A stretch of 7,788 bases of DNA, taken from contig FR883407.1 in NCBI GenBank assembly GCA_000435835.1, positions 1 to 7,788 on the forward strand, given 5' to 3'. The translations under genes were made by a program, and so were the position numbers. The DNA comes from Clostridium sp. CAG:221. Lineage in GTDB: Bacteria; Bacillota; Clostridia; Clostridiales; Clostridiaceae. The notes below the pieces were generated by a model. That model worked only from the letters and a program-made list of their open reading frames with translations. It did no database searches and was not told where the DNA came from. Each line of letters opens with the position of its first letter. Positions within the stretch are counted from its first letter, which is position 1. Positions 1-5,844 of this stretch are shown here, piece by piece.

Positions 1-38
1 AATATTACTGGAAATCAAAATTTCCAGTAATATTTTTT
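1..38. terminator. Perfect 15-bp hairpin with T run at left edge
   Basis: Bases 1-15 (AATATTACTGGAAAT) are exactly complementary to bases 20-34, with a 4-base loop CAAA. A run of Ts covers 33-38. This is the form of an intrinsic terminator reading rightwards, so it could end a gene lying left of the window. It also lies 15 bases past the stop codon of the minus-strand gene at 50-349, so it may terminate that gene too. The bases that would form the leftward T run fall outside the window, so bidirectionality cannot be judged. Confidence 0.7.
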
Positions 39-49
39 AATATATAAAA

Positions 50-349
50 TCATTTACACAAATTTATCGATAGTCTCAAATTTTCTTTTAATAATTTATC
101 TATAGTTTCAATATATTTTTTTATATCAATTTCTTTTCCTTTAATTAGTATTTTTTGACTCTCTATAACTACTTCTAATACATTAATTTCTTTATTCATC
201 ATCTTATATAATGAACTATTTTCAAATCTATCATCAGCTATTTTCTCTATTTGTTTATTCCTATCATTAATTATATTCATACATCCTTTTAAACGATTTT
301 CTAAATCTTCAATAATCTTTTCTAACTCTTTAATAGTTTTTCTTGTCAT
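50..349 (-). CDS. Small charged, probably coiled-coil protein, unknown function
   Basis: I do not recognise this 99-residue protein. It is rich in Lys, Glu, Ile, Leu and Asn, with no signal peptide and no membrane segment. Leu/Ile residues spaced at about 3-4 positions through two stretches (about residues 5-35 and 48-93) suggest a helical, coiled-coil protein. The open frame extends to a TTG at 391, but nothing like a ribosome binding site precedes that codon. The ATG at 349 (protein MTRKTIKEL...) has GGGGTG ending 6 bases upstream, so it is the preferred start. The stop TGA is followed by the perfect hairpin at 1-34. The gene stands alone, pointing away from the lac genes across about 1 kb of gene-poor DNA, so its context gives no hint of function. 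Coding status rests on length, the binding site and the downstream hairpin. Confidence 0.55.
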   Translation of the reverse strand: MTRKTIKELEKIIEDLENRLKGCMNIINDRNKQIEKIADDRFENSSLYKMMNKEINVLEVVIESQKILIKGKEIDIKKYIETIDKLLKENLRLSINLCK

Positions 350-481
350 TATAAACACCCCGTCAGTTATATTATTTTTATTATTGTTCAATAGATTAAT
401 TTTTTAATATCACTAAATTTTGATTCCTTTTTTGTGAGGAAAACATATATTATGAAATAACTGGTACTATATCCCTATCTG

Positions 482-760
482 TTATTCCTTTAAAAATATT
501 ATGGTTTCTCTATCTAAATTAATATTAATATCTAATTGATCTATATATTTATTTATAGTTACTCCCCCTTCAAATTTTTTAAACTTACGATTATTAGCGT
601 TAGTATTAACTCCTGTACCTTTAACTCGTTTCCTTTCTGAGACTATTCAATAAAGATATCTGACAAATAGCTTTTTAAATAAAAATACTAGATCAACTGC
701 TGATAGACAATTTTTATGACAATACAAATTTCTAGTTAAATTTCTAAATAAATAAAAAAT
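482..760 (-). pseudogene. Possible decayed coding fragment with one internal stop
   Basis: Reading the minus strand from 760 down to the TAA at 482-484 gives 92 codons broken by a single TGA (647-649). The part before it ends ...LFKKLFVRYLY. The part after it includes SERKRVKGTGVNTNANNRKF and ends INLDRETIIFLKE. In DNA this AT-rich, a 54-codon stop-free run is uncommon, the composition is varied and protein-like, and part of the stretch (about 590-645) is richer in G+C than its surroundings. There is no ATG with a binding site at the front, so it would be a remnant, not a working gene. I do not recognise the family. Chance remains a real alternative. Confidence 0.25.
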
Positions 761-771
761 CTATATATTTA

Positions 772-856
772 TTAATCTTCCTTAATAAATGTTCTTACGT
801 AACTAATTCTCCTATCATAAACACTCCAATTTAATTTTGTGATTCTCTTCTTTCAT
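772..856 (-). pseudogene. Possible frameshifted short gene remnant
   Basis: An ATG at 856 opens a 13-codon frame on the minus strand. If one A were removed near the start (ATGAAAGAAG to ATGAAGAAG), it would instead encode a 27-residue peptide beginning MKKRITKLNWSVYDRRISYV and ending in IKED before the TAA at 772-774. A GGAGGT sequence lies upstream (871-876 on the complementary strand), though 14 bases from the ATG, which is longer than usual. The shifted frame is notably protein-like (Trp, Tyr, several Arg) for such AT-rich DNA. It points the same way as the fragment at 482-760 and could belong to the same decayed unit. Family unknown. Confidence 0.2.
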
Positions 857-1241
857 TTATTATTGTTGAAACCTCCGTTTAATAAATTAATATGCTTTAA
901 ATTATATTATATATTTCATCTAAATTAAAGACTGCTGACAGTTTCTTGAAAAATAAATAAGTGTTTCTTTTAAATATAGAGTAAAAATAGAGAAATAGTA
1001 AACATCTGTATATAAAGAGTTAGTCAATATAAAATAAACATGATGAAGAAAATATCTTTGAAAAAGTCATGTATGAAAATAACTAGAAGTATAAATTACT
1101 ATTTTAAGGTATTATGATAAAATAATGTGAAATACAAAATTAATATATAATTATTTAGAATATACCTTAAAAATAGAATGTGATAAATAAATTAACTATG
1201 GATTAAAGAACTCTGAAGTTTTTTATATTTAAGAACATATA

Positions 1242-1342
1242 ATTTTTACTAAACTATCTATTGAAAAAATATATTATATTTGTTAAATATTAATTTTTTA
1301 TATTTAAATTAGAATAAAAATAATAAAACTTTTAGTAAAAAT
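1242..1342. promoter_or_regulatory. Inverted pair of TTTAGTAAAAAT, candidate operators upstream of lacZ
   Basis: ATTTTTACTAAA at 1242-1253 and TTTAGTAAAAAT at 1331-1342 are exact 12-bp inverted copies, with centres 89 bp apart. The right copy ends 73 bases before the lacZ start and directly precedes a possible -35 (TTGAAA, 1345-1350). TAGTAAAA-type motifs recur in the transporter control region (5725-5745 and, inverted, 5765-5775). This makes them candidate sites for one shared regulator. The spacing would allow looping. The motif is AT-rich, so chance recurrence is possible. Confidence 0.25.
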
Positions 1343-1402
1343 GCTTGAAAGTTTAATCAAAAGATATTAATTTAAGTATAAAAAAGTAAAACAATATGCT
1401 AT

Positions 1403-1409
1403 GGAGGGG
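1403..1409 (+). promoter_or_regulatory. Ribosome binding site of lacZ
   Basis: GGAGGGG lies 6 bases before the ATG at 1416. It fixes this start: the next in-frame Met codon (residue 22) has no comparable site, and the protein aligns with GH2 beta-galactosidases from its first residues. Confidence 0.8.
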
Positions 1410-1415
1410 TAGATT

Positions 1416-4400
1416 ATGTGTAAAATAATTCCGCAGTTAGAGTGGTTAGAAAATCCAGAAATATTTGCTGTGAATAGAATGGAGGCCCATTCTGATCATA
1501 AGTTTTATAGGAGTGTAGAAGAGTTAAAAAATAATAATATGATATTAAAACAAAGTCTTAATGGGAAATGGTATTTTTCATATGCAGAAAATGCTAGCCT
1601 TCGTGTAAAGGATTTCTATAAAGAGAATTTTGATTGTAAAGGCTTTGATATGATTAATGTACCAGCTCATATTCAGTTGGAGGGATATGATAAATGTCAG
1701 TATATAAATACAATGTATCCTTGGGATGGTCAAGAGGAATTAAGACCACCTATGATATCTAAATCATATAATCCTGTTGGAAGCTATATTAAATATTTTG
1801 AAATTAATGATGAATTAAAAAATAAGGAAATAAGATTATCCTTTCAAGGTGTAGAAACAGCTTTTTATTTATGGATAAATGGTGAGTTTGTTGGATATAG
1901 CGAAGATACTTTTACACCTTCAGAATTTAATATAACCCAATATATAAAAGATGGTAAAAATAAAATTGCAGTAGAAGTTTATAAAAGAAGTAGTGCAAGT
2001 TGGATTGAAGATCAAGACTTTTGGAGATTTTCTGGAATATTTAGGGATGTGTTTATATATGCCATTCCAGAAATTCATATAAATGATATTTTCATCAAAA
2101 CAGAATTAAGTGATGACTATAATAGTGCAGTTTTGAAAAGTGAGTTGAAGATTACTAGTAATACGGGTTACGTGAGTGCATATTTATGCGATAATAAAGG
2201 AAATGAAGTAGCTTCAGTTGAAGAAGTTAAAATAGAAAAAGAAATGGAAGTTAGTTTTAATATAAACAATATTAATCTATGGAGTGCAGAAAATCCTTAT
2301 TTATATAATCTTTTTATTAAAGTTTTAGATGATAATAAGGAATTAATTGAAATAATACCTCAAAAGGTTGGATTCCGTAAATTTGAATTAGTTAATGGTA
2401 TTATGAAGTTAAATGGAAAAAGAATTGTATTTAAAGGGATTAATAGACATGAATTTAATGCTGAACATGGTCGTTCATTAACTAAAGAAGATATGCTTTG
2501 GGATATTAAGTTTATGAAAAGACATAATATAAATGCTGTTAGGACTTCACATTATCCAAATCAAAGCTTATGGTATGATTTATGTGATGAATATGGTATT
2601 TATTTAATAGATGAAGCTAATTTAGAAAGTCATGGATCATGGCAAAAGTTAGGGAAATGTGAACCTTCTTGGAATGTTCCAGGTTCAATACCAGAATGGG
2701 AAGGTTGTGTAGTTGATAGGGCAAAATCAATGCTTGAAAGAGATAAGAATCACCCATCTATATTAATTTGGTCATGTGGAAATGAGTCATATGCTGGAGA
2801 AAATATATTATCTATGACTAAGTTTTTTAAAGAAAGAGATAATTCTAGAATTGTTCATTATGAAGGAGTATTTTGGAATAGAGATTTTAATGAAATTAGT
2901 GATATAGAAAGTAGAATGTATGCAAAAGCAGCTGATATTGAAGAGTATTTAAATACTAATCCTGAAAAGCCATATATAAGCTGTGAATATATGCATGCTA
3001 TGGGAAATTCCTGTGGAGGAATGATGAAATATACTGAACTTGAAGACAAATATGAAATGTATCAAGGTGGTTTTATATGGGATTACATTGATCAAGCTCT
3101 ATATAGAATAAATGATAATGGAGAAAAAGTATTAGCTTACGGAGGCGATTTTACAGATAGAGCTACAGATTATAATTTCTGTGGTAATGGTATAGTGTTT
3201 GCAGATAGAACTATATCACCAAAAGCTCAAGAAGTAAAATTTTTATATCAAAATATAAAAATAAATGTAGATATAAATGGTACTACAATAAAAAATGAAA
3301 ACTTATTTACAAATTTAGATAAATATGATTTTGAATATTTACTAGAAAAAGAGGGGAAAATTATTCAAAAAGGAACAGTACAATTGAAAGGAAATCCAGG
3401 TGAAGAAGTTTATATAGAAATTCCATGGATAAAAGATTTAAAAGCTGGAGAATATGTATATACTGTTTCTGCAAAGCTAAGAAATGATGAAATTTGGGCG
3501 GAAAAGGGATTTGAATTAGCTTTTGGACAAATGTCAAGAGAAGTTAAATGTGAAAAACAAGAGAGCTTAAAAAAATTAAATGTTGTTTATGGAGATGTTA
3601 ATGTCGGAATTATTTATGAGAATTTTAAAGTTATGTTTTCACAGACAGAAGGCGGTATTGTTTCTTTAATATATGATGACAAAGAATATATAACAAGGAC
3701 TCCAAAACAAATTTATTGGAGAGCTTCAACAGATAATGATAAAGGATACAAACATGAATATGCTTGTGGAGAATGGGCATATGCTACTATGTTACAAAAA
3801 TGCATTGATTTTGAAGTAAAGGTTTCAGAAGATAATACAAAAGCTAATATTACTTATACTTATGAATTGCCAAATATCGCAAGAAATTTAGTAAAAGTAA
3901 ATTATTTAGTTACATCACCAGGTATAATTAAAGTTAATATAAAATATAATGGGGCAGAAGGATTAAGTGAATTACCTACTTTGGGTATGAGTTTCAAATT
4001 AAATAAAGAATTTAAGGTATTTAATTGGTATGGAAATGGACCAGAGGAAAATTATATAAATAGAAAAGAAGGCGCAAAACTTGGAGTTTATTCAAAGCTT
4101 GCAGAAGATAATTTAACTCCATATTTAGTACCACAAGAATGCGGAAATTATACAAATACAAGGTGGATAGAAGTAAGAAATAATAAAAATGAGGGACTAA
4201 GATTTTCTTATGAAAAAAATCCATTTGAATTTAGTGTATTACCTTATAGTGTTATGGAACTTGAAAATGCAATGCATAAGGAAGAATTGCCACCTATAAC
4301 ATATACTTATGTAAATATATTATCAAAACAAATGGGTGTTGGTGGCGATGACAGCTGGGGTGCACCAGTGTTACCAGAATACTGTATCCCATCAGATACT

Positions 4401-4442
4401 GATATAGAATATAGTTTTATAATATCAAATATATGTATATAG
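1416..4442 (+). CDS. lacZ: Beta-galactosidase, glycoside hydrolase family 2 (LacZ type)
   Basis: This cytoplasmic enzyme splits terminal beta-D-galactosides such as lactose into galactose and glucose by a retaining mechanism. At 1008 residues it is close to the 1024 of E. coli LacZ and has the full five-domain order: N-terminal jelly-roll sugar-binding domain (about 40-215), immunoglobulin-like domain (about 220-325), TIM barrel (about 328-620), a second immunoglobulin-like domain (about 630-725) and the C-terminal beta-sandwich 'small chain' domain (about 740-1005). Visible active-site residues: Asp201 in EDQD, His345 in NRHEF, His379 in the GH2 signature NAVRTSHYP, metal ligands Glu404 and His406 in DEANLESHG, acid/base Glu457 in WSCGNES, nucleophile Glu524 in SCEYMHAMGN, and Trp981 in DDSWGAP, matching the substrate-contacting Trp999 of E. 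coli. There is no signal peptide. All key residues are present, so activity is expected. It converges on the LacI-type regulator at 4572-5609, and the sugar importer lies just beyond that. Lactose as the natural substrate is inferred, not shown. Confidence 0.97.
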   Translation: MCKIIPQLEWLENPEIFAVNRMEAHSDHKFYRSVEELKNNNMILKQSLNGKWYFSYAENASLRVKDFYKENFDCKGFDMINVPAHIQLEGYDKCQYINTMYPWDGQEELRPPMISKSYNPVGSYIKYFEINDELKNKEIRLSFQGVETAFYLWINGEFVGYSEDTFTPSEFNITQYIKDGKNKIAVEVYKRSSASWIEDQDFWRFSGIFRDVFIYAIPEIHINDIFIKTELSDDYNSAVLKSELKITSNTGYVSAYLCDNKGNEVASVEEVKIEKEMEVSFNINNINLWSAENPYLYNLFIKVLDDNKELIEIIPQKVGFRKFELVNGIMKLNGKRIVFKGINRHEFNAEHGRSLTKEDMLWDIKFMKRHNINAVRTSHYPNQSLWYDLCDEYGIYLIDEANLESHGSWQKLGKCEPSWNVPGSIPEWEGCVVDRAKSMLERDKNHPSILIWSCGNESYAGENILSMTKFFKERDNSRIVHYEGVFWNRDFNEISDIESRMYAKAADIEEYLNTNPEKPYISCEYMHAMGNSCGGMMKYTELEDKYEMYQGGFIWDYIDQALYRINDNGEKVLAYGGDFTDRATDYNFCGNGIVFADRTISPKAQEVKFLYQNIKINVDINGTTIKNENLFTNLDKYDFEYLLEKEGKIIQKGTVQLKGNPGEEVYIEIPWIKDLKAGEYVYTVSAKLRNDEIWAEKGFELAFGQMSREVKCEKQESLKKLNVVYGDVNVGIIYENFKVMFSQTEGGIVSLIYDDKEYITRTPKQIYWRASTDNDKGYKHEYACGEWAYATMLQKCIDFEVKVSEDNTKANITYTYELPNIARNLVKVNYLVTSPGIIKVNIKYNGAEGLSELPTLGMSFKLNKEFKVFNWYGNGPEENYINRKEGAKLGVYSKLAEDNLTPYLVPQECGNYTNTRWIEVRNNKNEGLRFSYEKNPFEFSVLPYSVMELENAMHKEELPPITYTYVNILSKQMGVGGDDSWGAPVLPEYCIPSDTDIEYSFIISNICI

Positions 4443-4534
4443 GAAAATTCAATAAATTTTTTATAAATATTAGACAGTATCAATAGTAAGTAGTAATATT
4501 AAATTAGTTACTAATAATAAAGTATATATTAAAT

Positions 4535-4570
4535 GGTCTGTTTTAAATATTTTTATAACAGACCTTTATT
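4535..4570. terminator. Hairpin terminator between convergent lacZ and regulator
   Basis: GGTCTGTT (4535-4542) pairs with AACAGACC (4557-4564) around a 14-base AT-rich loop. Rightwards it is followed by TTTATTTTTA, a good terminator tail for lacZ, whose stop is 93 bases upstream. Leftwards it starts 7 bases past the regulator's stop codon and is followed by a weaker U-rich tail (ATTTAATAT). It can therefore serve both genes, more convincingly lacZ. Confidence 0.7.
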
Positions 4571-4571
4571 T

Positions 4572-5609
4572 TTATGAATTATTGCATGAAATTTGTTTAC
4601 AGCTTTTTCTTATTTTAAGTTGTGTTGGAACAAGTACTTTCTTTGGATAATGTCTATTACTATTAATCTTTTCTAAAAGCAAATCTGCAGCAGCATCACC
4701 TAAGCAATCAGTCGGAACTTTAATGGTTGTTAAAGACGGAATCATATAGCTTGAGGATGGATAATCATCAAATCCTACTATACTTATATCATCAGGTATT
4801 TTTAATCCTCTTTCTGAAATAGCTTTATATGCACCAATTGCCATAGCATCATTACCAGCAAACATAGCTGTTGGAATATCATCTTTACTAAGAACTTTAA
4901 GCATTAGTTCATATCCCATTTTATAATTGAATCTATTATTATTTATATATTTATTTATTCTATATAAGTAATTTTTGTTGTATATATTTTTTTCCTCCAT
5001 AAACTCCTTGTAAACTTCATCTCTTTCATCAATATATATATCTGTATTTTTGATTAAGTCAATATCGTTTCCACCAAGAAAACCAATTTTTCTATGTCCT
5101 AAGCCATATAAGTAATCAAATAATTCTCTAATAGACTTTTTTAAATCTACACATACAGAATCAAATTTATTATCATCTGGAGAAAAATTAACAAAAACTA
5201 AATTTTCATTAATACTTGAAATCCTTTCTATAATTTCATTTGAAAATCTTCCTATTATAATTATTCCAGCCAGACATTTTAAAATTTCATAATCACTTTC
5301 TTTATTTATTCTTATAATAGTATAATTATTTTCATTACATTTTTTTTCTGCAGCTAATCTTATAGATAAGAAATAAGGATCTGCAAGCTCTTCATTATTA
5401 GTATACCAGGAAAGTATACCAATTTTTTTTATATTTTTTGATTTTACTTTTCTATTTTTTAATGATTTATATTGAAGTTCATCAGCAATTTTAAGAATTT
5501 TTTCTCTTGTACTATCAGATACATTTAGTGTTTCATCAAAGTTTAAAACTCTAGAAACAGTACCAATAGAAACATTTGCCTTTAAAGCAATATCTTTAAT
5601 TGTAGCCAA
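4572..5609 (-). CDS. LacI/GalR-family transcriptional regulator (EbgR/LacR-like)
   Basis: This DNA-binding repressor probably senses a galactoside and controls the flanking lacZ and transporter genes. In 345 residues it has the usual LacI-family plan. An N-terminal helix-turn-helix (about 1-22, MATIKDIALKANVSIGTVSR) is followed by the hinge region (about 45-57). The rest is a two-lobed periplasmic-binding-protein-like effector domain with family motifs GHRKIGFLGG, AMFAGNDAMAIGAYKA and PDDISIVGFDDYPSSSYMIPSLTTI. The segment GILSWYTNNEELADPYFLSIR recalls E. coli EbgR, a repressor of a beta-galactosidase operon. A longer frame begins at GTG 5618, but that GTG lies inside the ribosome binding site AGGAGGTGA. 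The TTG at 5609, 8 bases past AGGAGG, gives the classical MATIKDIA start and is preferred. The gene is divergent from the symporter and convergent with lacZ. Effector and operator are inferred. Confidence 0.93.
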   Translation of the reverse strand: MATIKDIALKANVSIGTVSRVLNFDETLNVSDSTREKILKIADELQYKSLKNRKVKSKNIKKIGILSWYTNNEELADPYFLSIRLAAEKKCNENNYTIIRINKESDYEILKCLAGIIIIGRFSNEIIERISSINENLVFVNFSPDDNKFDSVCVDLKKSIRELFDYLYGLGHRKIGFLGGNDIDLIKNTDIYIDERDEVYKEFMEEKNIYNKNYLYRINKYINNNRFNYKMGYELMLKVLSKDDIPTAMFAGNDAMAIGAYKAISERGLKIPDDISIVGFDDYPSSSYMIPSLTTIKVPTDCLGDAAADLLLEKINSNRHYPKKVLVPTQLKIRKSCKQISCNNS

Positions 5610-5615
5610 ACTAAT

Positions 5616-5624
5616 CACCTCCTA
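5616..5624 (-). promoter_or_regulatory. Ribosome binding site deciding the regulator start
   Basis: On the minus strand AGGAGGTGA (complement of TCACCTCCT) is a near-perfect Shine-Dalgarno sequence. AGGAGG ends 9 positions before TTG 5609. The GTG at 5618 overlaps the site and cannot use it, so translation most likely starts at TTG. Confidence 0.8.
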
Positions 5625-5631
5625 TAAAAAT

Positions 5632-5647
5632 TTAATTACGAATTTAA
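5632..5647. promoter_or_regulatory. CG-centred imperfect palindrome, possible autoregulatory operator
   Basis: TTAATTACGAATTTAA matches its own reverse complement at 12 of 16 positions, with CG at the centre as is usual for LacI-family operators. It sits just downstream of the candidate regulator -10 box, so binding here would block regulator transcription. AT-rich DNA easily gives such symmetry, so this is tentative. Confidence 0.25.
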
Positions 5648-5675
5648 GTTTAAACTTTACTTAAAAACAAGTCAA
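5647..5675 (-). promoter_or_regulatory. Candidate sigma-A promoter of the regulator
   Basis: On the minus strand TTGACT (complement at 5670-5675) and TAAACT (complement at 5647-5652) are separated by exactly 17 bases. The -35 has 5 of 6 consensus bases and the -10 has 4 of 6. The start point would fall about 30 bases before the TTG start codon. Its weak -10 fits a modestly expressed repressor gene. Confidence 0.5.
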
Positions 5676-5724
5676 ATTTTATATTAAATATAAAAATATT
5701 AATTAAAAATATATAAAATTTTTT

Positions 5725-5775
5725 TAGTAAAAAATAGTAAAATTTAACCAAATAACATTGACTAAAATTTTACTA
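5725..5775. promoter_or_regulatory. Operator-like TAGTAAAATTT inverted repeat over the transporter promoter
   Basis: TAGTAAAATTT (5735-5745) and its exact inverse AAATTTTACTA (5765-5775) form an 11-bp inverted repeat whose arms have centres 30 bp apart. The right arm lies between the -35 and -10 boxes of the transporter promoter. A further partial copy, TAGTAAAAAA (5725-5734), is in direct orientation exactly 10 bp, about one helical turn, upstream. Related TAGTAAAAAT motifs occur before lacZ. The regulator that may bind here is presumed, not shown. Confidence 0.35.
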
Positions 5776-5786
5776 GTTTGTATAAT
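5758..5786 (+). promoter_or_regulatory. Strong sigma-A promoter of the symporter operon
   Basis: TTGACT (5758-5763), a 17-base spacer and a perfect TATAAT (5781-5786) make a near-consensus vegetative promoter. It is placed 58 bases before the symporter start codon. Operator-like repeats overlap it, so a strong basal promoter held down by repression is the likely arrangement. Confidence 0.8.
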
Positions 5787-5790
5787 AAAG

Positions 5791-5805
5791 GTGATAACGA
5801 TAACA
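5791..5805. promoter_or_regulatory. CG-centred operator, CcpA cre-like or LacI-type site
   Basis: GTGATAACGATAACA lies just downstream of the TATAAT box, covering the expected transcription start. It differs at two fixed positions from the general cre pattern WTGNAANCGNWNNCW. Its inner 14 bases (TGATAACGATAACA) match their own reverse complement at 10 of 14 positions. It could bind CcpA (catabolite repression) or the local LacI-type regulator. Both proteins belong to the same family and prefer CG-centred sites, so sequence alone cannot separate them. Confidence 0.4.
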
Positions 5806-5809
5806 AAGT

Positions 5810-5833
5810 TATAAAAGTATAAAAGTATAAAAG
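5810..5833 (+). repeat. Three perfect tandem copies of TATAAAAG in the symporter leader
   Basis: TATAAAAG occurs three times head to tail, at 5810-5817, 5818-5825 and 5826-5833. The last copy runs into the ribosome binding site GGAGAG (5833-5838), which ends 6 bases before ATG 5845. The repeat lies in the untranslated leader, downstream of the promoter. Confidence 0.9.
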
Positions 5834-5844
5834 GAGAGATAAAA

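Larger units (their letters stand above)
350..1415. other. Gene-poor AT-rich region with decayed fragments and the lacZ leader
   Basis: No intact gene of usual size lies here. About 482-876 holds minus-strand fragments that read like broken genes (annotated separately). From about 880 to 1230 I see only very AT-rich DNA with frequent stops in all frames. The last ~180 bases are the lacZ upstream region. It contains two inverted copies of TTTAGTAAAAAT, but no promoter with both good boxes and good spacing. Candidate elements are TTGAAA at 1345-1350, TATTAA at 1365-1370 (spacer only 14) and TATAAA at 1377-1382. No CG-centred operator or cre-like site was seen in the 200 bases before lacZ. Confidence 0.6.

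Noticed and set aside
350..391. Longer start (TTG at 391) for the coiled-coil-like gene
   Set aside because: No binding site precedes it, whereas the ATG at 349 has GGGGTG at suitable spacing.
433..590. Weak resemblance of the minus-strand fragment (EGGVTINKYIDQL..., with a frameshift to KGITDRDIVPVIS) to ThiS/MoaD-type small sulfur carriers
   Set aside because: The C-terminal Gly-Gly is absent, a frameshift must be assumed and similarity is only impressionistic. Not enough to name it.
1040..1114. 24-codon plus-strand frame starting MMKKISLKKSC
   Set aside because: No ribosome binding site, no promoter pairing and no recognisable sequence. Short lysine-rich frames are expected in AT-rich DNA.
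1345..1382. Promoter for lacZ from TTGAAA with TATTAA or TATAAA
   Set aside because: Spacers are 14 and 26 bases, outside the workable range, so no defined promoter is called.
2858..3049. 63-codon open frame on the minus strand inside lacZ
   Set aside because: It lies wholly antisense to the barrel domain of a clearly intact lacZ, has no binding site and resembles nothing. It is a by-product of lacZ codon use.
4021..4224. 67-codon open frame on the minus strand inside the lacZ C-terminal domain
   Set aside because: Antisense shadow of conserved coding sequence, with no supporting signals.
5610..5618. GTG start giving a 348-residue regulator
   Set aside because: The GTG is part of the AGGAGGTGA ribosome binding site. 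The TTG at 5609 gives the family's usual MATIKDIA start.
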